Positions 58,201 through 64,000 of a stretch of DNA of 64,000 bases are shown here, piece after piece (positions within the stretch are counted from its first letter, which is position 1; every line of letters starts with the position of its first letter). The translations under genes were made by a program, and so were the position numbers. A model generated the notes under the pieces. The model was not told the DNA's origin and searched no databases. It saw only the letters and a program-made list of their open reading frames with translations. Source of the DNA: Trichobilharzia regenti (lineage: Eukaryota > Platyhelminthes > Trematoda > Strigeidida > Schistosomatidae); assembly GCA_944472135.2 (NCBI GenBank), contig OX235262.1:165477509-165541508 (forward strand), given 5' to 3'.

Positions 58201-61200
58201 AGTTCCACTCGAGAGTATACCAGGCGTGCGATGTCACCCAACTGCCTCCTCAGTGTATGTGTGTCCACTCCATCTTCATTTTCTTCCGGATATTTATTGA
58301 ACATTAGGTTCTGAATCGGTTCGTTCATAAAGTTTCTTGTTGCTAATTCTTTCTGGCTGGCATTCTTTCCATCAGTTTGGATCCAGCAAAGGTGGTAGCT
58401 GTTGATAAAAGTCTGCAGTAAACTGCTGGAAATGCTTTTGGTGCCGCATGTGCGTAGTTTCTTATCCAGATAGAAAAAGTGAATTTACACTGGTGTTGGA
58501 AGCCTGAATCTCGATGCATATGCTGAGTGCATAAAATCTCTGCACCGATTCAGGAGTGGTGAATGTCTATTTCACCTCCCTCTTTCTGGTTTAGACATCT
58601 TCATCTGTGATGACGGTATTTGAAACGACTTGCCTGAATAAGTGAATGCAGTGACCTATTTCAAACTTATTCCGTTGACTGTGATTGATGCTGGTTGTTG
58701 TTGCTTTTGTTTGGTTATCTTCATCACTTCCATCGTCTCTACGTTCACTTGAAGTCCTGCCCTCGCTGACTGTCTCCTCCACAAGTTTGTTGGTTTTCAC
58801 TTTTACATCTTCGAATTATTGTGACACTATACATAAATCGTCCACGAAGTCCACATCTCCTGGATTCTTCGTAACTGTCTGACTTATTGCTGTCTTACCG
58901 CCAACCCCCCGCAAATAAAGTATGCTATATCATCCAGTCCACCATAACTAGAAATGTCATCGGTGGCAGTAGTCAGCCTTGTCTAACTCCTGGCTTCTCA
59001 TCAAAGGCTCTTTGCTGAGTGACCCTTTTAGGACCACCTAAGATACGGCATTTTCAAAAGCTGTTCAGTGAGGTTGATAAGGATTTGGGGCACCCCATAG
59101 TGTTGAAGTAGTTTCCAAATTATTACTTACTACACTTGGTAAACTATTCCTCCGCTAATGATAGATTCAGTATAATAATTATTTCTGACAACACAAAACA
59201 TCTAAGAACACTTAGTTAAATTTTTAATGATTACAGATGTTTTTCCGAGAAATGAGCAGAGGTAGTTTGAAATCGACTGGTGAACAATGGTAAACAAAAG
59301 ATAAACTACTTACTGTTATTAAGTAGTATAAAGTTATACACAAAGAAAGCCCAACAAAGGATGTAATAAAAGAATTATCATCAGAAGGTATGTACACAAT
59401 AGTCCTTCTAAAGAATAACAGTTACTTATGAATACTTCTCTCCATGTTCTTTAGAACATTCTGGAATTTATGAATATAGAGTCTGAATAAGTTCTTCCAA
59501 GGTATTATTTACCGATGTATGTTTTATTCTTAATCTTTACGACGAAATTAATTAACGATACTTTCATAATCCAATCTCTGAATAAATGTTTATAAGATCT
59601 ACACGCAAACTTTTGTAAAACACTTGACTGACTGACGTACAATGAATTTTAAGAAGTAACACAGGACTTACATTTGTACCAGCTGCTCCGTAACTATGAG
59701 CTTTTTCAAGTTCATAACGATTGTTATCATATAAGGGAATATTATTTGTTATAGGATCATAAATTCCAGTATACCATAGTAAATCGGGATCAGGATAGCC
59801 ATTTACAATACACTCTAGCGTCATATCATAATTTCCATCTGGTGCCTTAGGAGAAAAAAGACATTATTCAATGCATATGCTGTTTCTTTGTGAGATTTAT
59901 GAAGAATAGTCAAAACGTTCCCTTTTTTTCTCAAAAATCATGTTTACAGAGGAAGGGACCTAAATAGTCCTAAAACGCCCGATGATTCGAATCCCTTGGG
60001 TACATGTAAGAGAGTAGTCCACTGAATACTGAATCCTGACGAAAATGAATATATTAGGCATGCAATGTGACTTCGAAACTAGACGATGTGACACTACTTT
60101 GCATTTTAGTACTGTATGCGTGAGGTTGACTAATAGGAAACTCCGAAACAAATTCTATAATCTGAAGTAACCATTTAGAGTCGATTGCTTATAATGGCAT
60201 TCAAACAGATATGACACTTTGAATCGGCTGGAATTTTAGGGAAAAAATGAAACCAAGGCGTACTGGGTGGCTGTTTCGTCCGAGTTCAGGACACTTCAAT
60301 AGTACGCGCCCTTGACCCAACTGAGTATCAAACTCAAGACCTCCAAGATACGAGGTGAGCTCGTTGACCATTTAGCCACTGGGACGGACTCCAATAGCCC
60401 ATAAATCCTAACTTTTGTTAGTTCGCGATTTAAGCGCGACTACCACACAGTGTCATAGGTGAGCATTTGTTCTCACACTCCACCTGGGTGTCTAACTGAT
60501 ATCAATCCGTGATCAAACTTGAAAGGAAACAGTTTGTTGAATAATGCTAGGGAAACTCTAGATCCATTTAATTCTTATAACTTTCTTTCACACAGAAGTG
60601 AAGGTTTAACCCAATAAAAATGAATGAATGATCGGCTGAAGTATATTTTTCAAATAAAAGGGATCGAGGAGGTAGATTACTACGAAGCTAATGTTTCATT
60701 TCAGTGAAAATGTATCCTACCGAAAAACTATTGGTGAAAAAGTTTAAATAAGATAAATAAAAATGAGTAGCTTGAAGTGAACTGTAAATTTATGTAGCCT
60801 AAATCAAATGGCAGAAACGCAAGGCGATTGATCCACAGATCAGCGTGTAGTTCCTGCCTATTCACTGGTATAGCCTTTTATTTCGTGAAATTTCTGTCAC
60901 AGTTCAAACTAATTTATGATCCTAGATAAGCTTTCTCCAATTTATATTATGATGACCTCACTGGTAAACAGTTTAAAGTCCACATCTAGTGTAGCGTGTC
61001 TAATGCTATCTTTCGTGTAGAGTGAATACTGCCAGTCGAGTTTGCAATGTGGCCACTGTGCTAGGTGGCTCGCCATCACAATGCGCATTTATGTGATGAT
61101 ATCAGATGGTTGGAGGCAATCCTCAGGAAGCCTTGAACCTAGATTTCGTGCTAGTTGACACTCATCAGAATGGCGTATACGAAATCCTCATGGAACTGAT

Positions 61201-62223
61201 GTCCCCTCTGAGATTCGAACCCGCTGTCAGATACCTTACCACTGAGCTATTCGAACTCCCGCCGACAGCTTCCAACTAACAGTTTAAAGTCCTTTCATTT
61301 CTGAAAAATACAGGTCGTGAACGCTTCAAGCAAACTAAAGATTGACTGTCTATCTGAAGAAATTCGCTGAATTGGCTTATGTGATGATTATATCGACAGG
61401 TCTTCAGCTTCTTTAGTACGTGCCTTATCATTGCTTCTTTGTCGCACATATCCTTCGCTTAATTTTTTGTAGCGATAATATAATACAGCATTCAACATAG
61501 ATCTGTACTTATTTCTTCCATACATTCATTTCTTTGATCTCAAATTTAACAGTACGATGAACACCTAAAATTTCCTCACAAACTGAGACGTCAACATGTC
61601 GAAAGGAAATGAAGGTGCATTTTTAGCTGAAAGTATGGTTTACAAATGACTGATTTTTCAGTCTAGCACTAACTGTACTTGAACCATATGTGAAATATTT
61701 TTGGTGAACTCAAGTCATCCTACTGGTGTAGTTTTGTTCTCTGAGATGGACAGTTTAACTGTTTTTCTATACAGCATCTTCAGCGTTGACTCCATTAGGA
61801 AGTCATTCAGCTTGTAGAACACAACTACACGACAGTTACAAATTTTCTTCATTATTTCTAAATCCTCTACCCCTTGTTGTCAGTTTGAGAGATTTTCGTG
61901 CAGAAAATTTCCAGACGCACAAAGAGCAGTCATGATATGTCAGCAATCTAATGATTTTCAGGACATTAACAGGTTAAAAATACTCATTTACTCAAAACAA
62001 ACTCATTCCTGTGTTCTTACATCTTATCCATAAAAATATTACCATAGATTGTAGTATTTACCTGTCCATAAGCTCCTTTATATCGAGCTACGCGAACATG
62101 CGGTGCGTAGTTTACTTCAACCATCACGTCATATTCTGCAGAACCAGCTACATTGTTAACTGCATAGCATCGATAAACACCACGATCATAACGGTCAACA
62201 CGAGGAATAAACAGTGTCGAATT
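55129..62223 (-). CDS. Gene 2: lachesin/IgLON-like Ig-superfamily protein (5' end missing)
   Basis: Four coding exons read downward: 62223-62062, 59845-59672, 57697-57580 and 55223-55129, with consistent phases (0, 0, 1) and a TGA stop at 55131-55129. The first ends an Ig domain (DRYDRGVYRCYAVNNVAG, the D-x-G-x-Y-x-C motif) and gives the linker NYAPHVRVARYKGAYGQ, very like the FAPxIxVPRPRLGQ linker of lachesins. The second opens the next Ig domain (MTLECIVNGYPDPDLLWY, Cys and Trp). The third closes it (VGDYGNYSCRAENKYGSN). The tail (QSICQGAYCPMLG) has two Cys and no membrane helix, so this isoform could be secreted. Lachesin-type proteins act in cell adhesion. The start, signal peptide and first Ig domain lie beyond 64000 or in unseen exons. 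Confidence 0.85.
55680..56010 (+). mobile_element. Penelope-like element remnant
   Basis: Encodes LLYIDNILHGISGTLGKSLN, GIRVAFKPTYSFRDKLCRLK and MIYKIPCNDGE, the stretch that leads into the GIY-YIG domain of PLEs. The nuclease motif itself is decayed (VHHISETGK). In an intron of gene 2, opposite strand. Confidence 0.65.
56595..56800 (+). repeat. FB1 fragment
   Basis: Core cgaattggcagaagttagaa, A-box and B-box remnants, ccttgtaaccagaaggtcct, then a hammerhead region with intact gtcccgaattgggac stem II and gaaac, but cttatgaagag in place of the core. Right arm lost. Confidence 0.65.
57060..57330 (-). mobile_element. Penelope-like GIY-YIG C-terminal remnant
   Basis: Encodes MTKHYPTWLGEASSHKVSQE, then HLVDTDDKINEYSAF and FVRLRLLSIAD, the post-catalytic part of a PLE nuclease of the same type as at 62.8 kb. 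A C-rich run at 57110-57125 interrupts it. Confidence 0.65.
57580..57697 (-). CDS. Gene 2 exon, end of the Ig domain
   Basis: Acceptor cattttag, donor gtaagt; 39 codons plus one base. ITDVFSTLLIRNVRVGDYGN, then YSCRAENKYGSN and a final strand. Confidence 0.85.
58015..59120 (-). mobile_element. RTE-a LINE, RT part to 3' end
   Basis: Tail at 58013-58025. C-terminal region, then kinship to KTNKLVEETVSEGRTSSE (58800-58745), a FADD-equivalent region near 58840, an RQGC-like stretch near 58985 and a truncated 5' end near 59120. In an intron of gene 2. Dead. Confidence 0.75.
59672..59845 (-). CDS. Gene 2 exon, start of the next Ig domain
   Basis: Acceptor tcctaag, donor gtaagt; 58 codons in phase 0. 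APDGNYDMTLECIVNGYPDP, then LLWYTGIYDP: conserved Cys and Trp of the Ig fold. Confidence 0.85.
60230..60510 (-). repeat. FB1 foldback element, old
   Basis: Minus-strand core (ccatttagccactggga and B-box region) between arm remnants (gcgtactgggtggctgtttcg; tgtctaactgatatcaatccg). Hammerhead remnant on the minus strand at ~60270-60320: cgaaac present, ctganga reads attgaag. Confidence 0.65.
61020..61270 (-). repeat. FB2 copy with nearly complete hammerhead
   Basis: Minus strand: A box gaatagctcagtggtaaggt, B box ggttcgaatctc, then at ~61191-61145 ctgatgag, stem II gtgt/gcac, gaaa, short stem III and triplet gtt. Stem I is weakened (ccatt against caagg). Arm sequence gcaatgtggccactgtgcta matches the arms at 11.6 kb. 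Confidence 0.7.
62062..62223 (-). CDS. Gene 2 exon, end of an Ig domain
   Basis: Acceptor tcttacag above 62223, donor gtaaat below 62062; 54 codons in phase 0. Starts NSTLFIPRVDRYDRGVYRCY and ends in the inter-domain linker. Confidence 0.85.
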
Positions 62224-62379
62224 CTGTAAGACAGCGGAAGATTATTTTTTTATGAAAAAAAACAACATATCCGTTAGACAGAAATAGCAAAATTCGATAT
62301 CAGTGCAAACTAGGGATTAGTAACTTGAAGCACCAAGTGATTCTGGAATAAAGCTTTGCTTCTTCACGAATTTGATGGC

Positions 62380-63435
62380 CATGAAGAAAATGAAAGAAAA
62401 ATTCAGTGAAAAAATTTTCTTTATCGACGAAATCATCTTCAGAGTCGGCTGTACAGTCGTATTCAAACTTACCAAAAAAATATATAGTGGTATATTATTG
62501 AGTAGTAGAAGGTGACATAATTGATATAATTACTCAGAAGTGGCTTTAGAAGTTAAAACTAAAAGTTGTAAATTGCGTGATACTCAACGGCACAAAGACA
62601 GAAATTTGATAAGGTTAAAATTGCTATTGAGTGAGAATAAAGGTGGTAGGTGAGTGTCCATTCAACAAGTGTGAAGAGGGTGTGAAAATGTACAAAAGGA
62701 ACATATGAAAGTGATAATAGTGAATTAATTATTAAAGCAAAAGTAAACTAAAAGTAAAATTGAAAATAAAGAAAAAATCAAAATTTTTTACTGAGAACGA
62801 CTAATGAAGAGGTTAAGACCAAGGTAGAATAAGGGACTGGACAAAATTTTTCTGTTTACGGAGTTCAGGGTTGTATTGACGAACCGCCAGCGTCTCCGCC
62901 ATACACAAAAGCCGAAACCTGACGCCCTTTGTACCATTTGGCTTCACCTTGTAGATGATTTTGAAAGACGACTGTGGTGGAGCTACGTGGCTTGACTTCG
63001 CCAAGTGCTTGAGAACTGAGCTTGTAATTGGCTTGCATTGTCCCTTTGCTAACCATACCGGATAATGTTTACAGATGCGTTTGGAAAGTGTACGATCGCT
63101 TTGTGCGGCCAATATAACTAACTCCACACGAGCAGGTGAATTGATAAACACAAATTGAGGTGGCCTAAAGCAAAACTCACTCAATAGCAATTTTAACCTT
63201 ATCAAATTTCTGTCTTTGTGTCGTTGAGTATCACGCAATTTACAACTTTTAGTTTTAACTTCTAAAGTCACTTTTGAGTAATTATATTAATTATGTCACC
63301 CCCTATTACTCAATAATAGGCCACTACATATATTTTTTTTGGTAAGTATGAATACGACTGTACAGCCGACTCTGAAGATGATTTCGTCGATAAAGAAAAT
63401 TTTCTTCACTGAATTTTTCTTTTATTCTCTTCATG
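62380..63435 (-). mobile_element. 5'-truncated Penelope-like element with 260-bp inverted arms
   Basis: Arms 62380-62635 and 63176-63435 are inverted copies of ~90% or better by eye. Between them the minus strand encodes ICVYQFTCSCGVSYIGRTKR (~63160-63100), then after a frameshift DRTLSKRICKHYPVWLAKGQ and FRLLCMAETLAVRQYNPEL: the GIY-YIG nuclease and C-terminus of a PLE. Lies upstream of the first visible exon of gene 2. Confidence 0.8.
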
Positions 63436-63634
63436 ACTCAATGGATGTTTTCGGTATTTTGACAGTCAGTAATTTTTACTAAGTTTAGATTTCTGATATT
63501 TCACTTTGGTGAATTTCACTTCACATTTTACACTTGAGATCAAGTAATTCGCTAAAACTTAAACTCAAGAATTAGAGAAACACAATAAATCATATCACCA
63601 AGTGTTGCTTTGCATGGATTTGATTGGCTACAGG

Positions 63635-63960
63635 TTTGATCATGAGTTGACACTAACTAGAGAACCACTGGAAAACCTGGGAGTACTGGACAGCGGGGGC
63701 CACCAAGTCTGATACGAGGACAGTTACTAGCCTATGATATTGGCTGGTGGTTGCGTTATATACTTCAGGAATTGACGGGGCATAGGGTCAGGTCCCGCTA
63801 GCTAAATGCTTTCAAATCCCACCTAGTAATGGAAAAGTCATGGTTTCGAACTCCAGTGGGTCCGCACTGCTGGGGAGTCCTAAACTAGGATGGGGTGGTT
63901 GTCCAAGACACCCAGATTTCCCAATGGTTCTAACTGATACCAACTAGTGTTTAGACCGGT
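63635..63960 (+). repeat. FB1 foldback element, partly decayed
   Basis: Left arm gatcatgagttgacactaac, gagaaccactggaaaacctg, ggagtactggacagc; right arm cccagatttcccaatggttc. The hammerhead region at ~63866-63910 keeps tcctaaactagga stem II, but the core is ctgggga and gaaac is ggggt. Confidence 0.7.
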
Positions 63961-64000
63961 AAGTCATAGGTCGTACAGTAAAACTAATTCTGTGCACCAC

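Noticed and set aside
63355..63420. Hammerhead-like ctgaaga...gaaa in both arms of the 62-63 kb PLE
   Set aside because: No acceptable stem II or stem I could be drawn; only the short core string matches.

Overview
The window looks like nuclear DNA of a blood fluke (Schistosomatidae; Schistosoma or a close relative). It is AT-rich and has long introns packed with decayed retroelements. The repeats are of types I associate with schistosomes: RTE-type LINEs, Penelope-like elements with a GIY-YIG nuclease, CsRn1-type Gypsy elements, tRNA-headed SINEs, and Pol III-type repeats carrying hammerhead ribozymes (the SM-alpha theme). There is no sign of bacterial organisation, no rRNA and no convincing functional tRNA gene. 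The genus is inferred from repeat families, not measured.

Two host genes converge. Gene 1 (+ strand, 204-44970, 5' end outside the window) is assembled here from 16 exons whose splice phases all agree. The last exon ends in TAA at 44968-44970. Its product (at least ~787 aa) resembles, from memory only, the C2-like repeat region of CCDC17-type ciliary coiled-coil proteins. Gene 2 (- strand, 62223 down to 55129, 5' end outside the window) is a lachesin/IgLON-like immunoglobulin-superfamily protein. Its last four coding exons are present, again with matching phases.

Almost everything else is mobile DNA. (i) Fourteen copies of one RTE-type LINE (called RTE-a) end in TAA-rich tails; the fullest are 16195-19400 (-), 29303-32395 (+) and 37845-39462 (+). 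(ii) A second RTE type, SR2-like (RTE-b), lies at 4990-5630 (-) and 47200-48900 (+). (iii) A CR1/jockey-like LINE relic lies at 13010-14830 (-). (iv) Penelope-like elements (PLEs) lie at 26.7, 34-35, 37, 39.5, 44, 51.5-54.3, 55.7, 57 and 62.4-63.4 kb, two of them 5'-truncated and bracketed by ~225-260 bp inverted arms. (v) A CsRn1-type Gypsy gag-protease relic lies at 20.4-21.35 kb (-), and four solo LTRs of one family at 35.1, 39.9, 40.9 and 51.8 kb. (vi) SINE-A and SINE-B have tRNA-like heads. (vii) Two foldback families, FB1 and FB2, have a tRNA-like Pol III core and a type I hammerhead.

The most notable signals are two hammerheads with every conserved core residue in place: 19612-19656 (FB2) and 46157-46202 (FB1). 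The FB1 copy sits inside 77-bp terminal inverted repeats that differ at one base, so it looks young. The right arm of that inverted repeat contains half of the ribozyme, so hairpin and ribozyme folds should compete. SINE-A appears to be a tRNA head joined to the 5' leader and the extreme 3' tail of RTE-a. Several nested insertions (LTR in PLE, LTR in LINE, SINE in LINE) can be read to the base.
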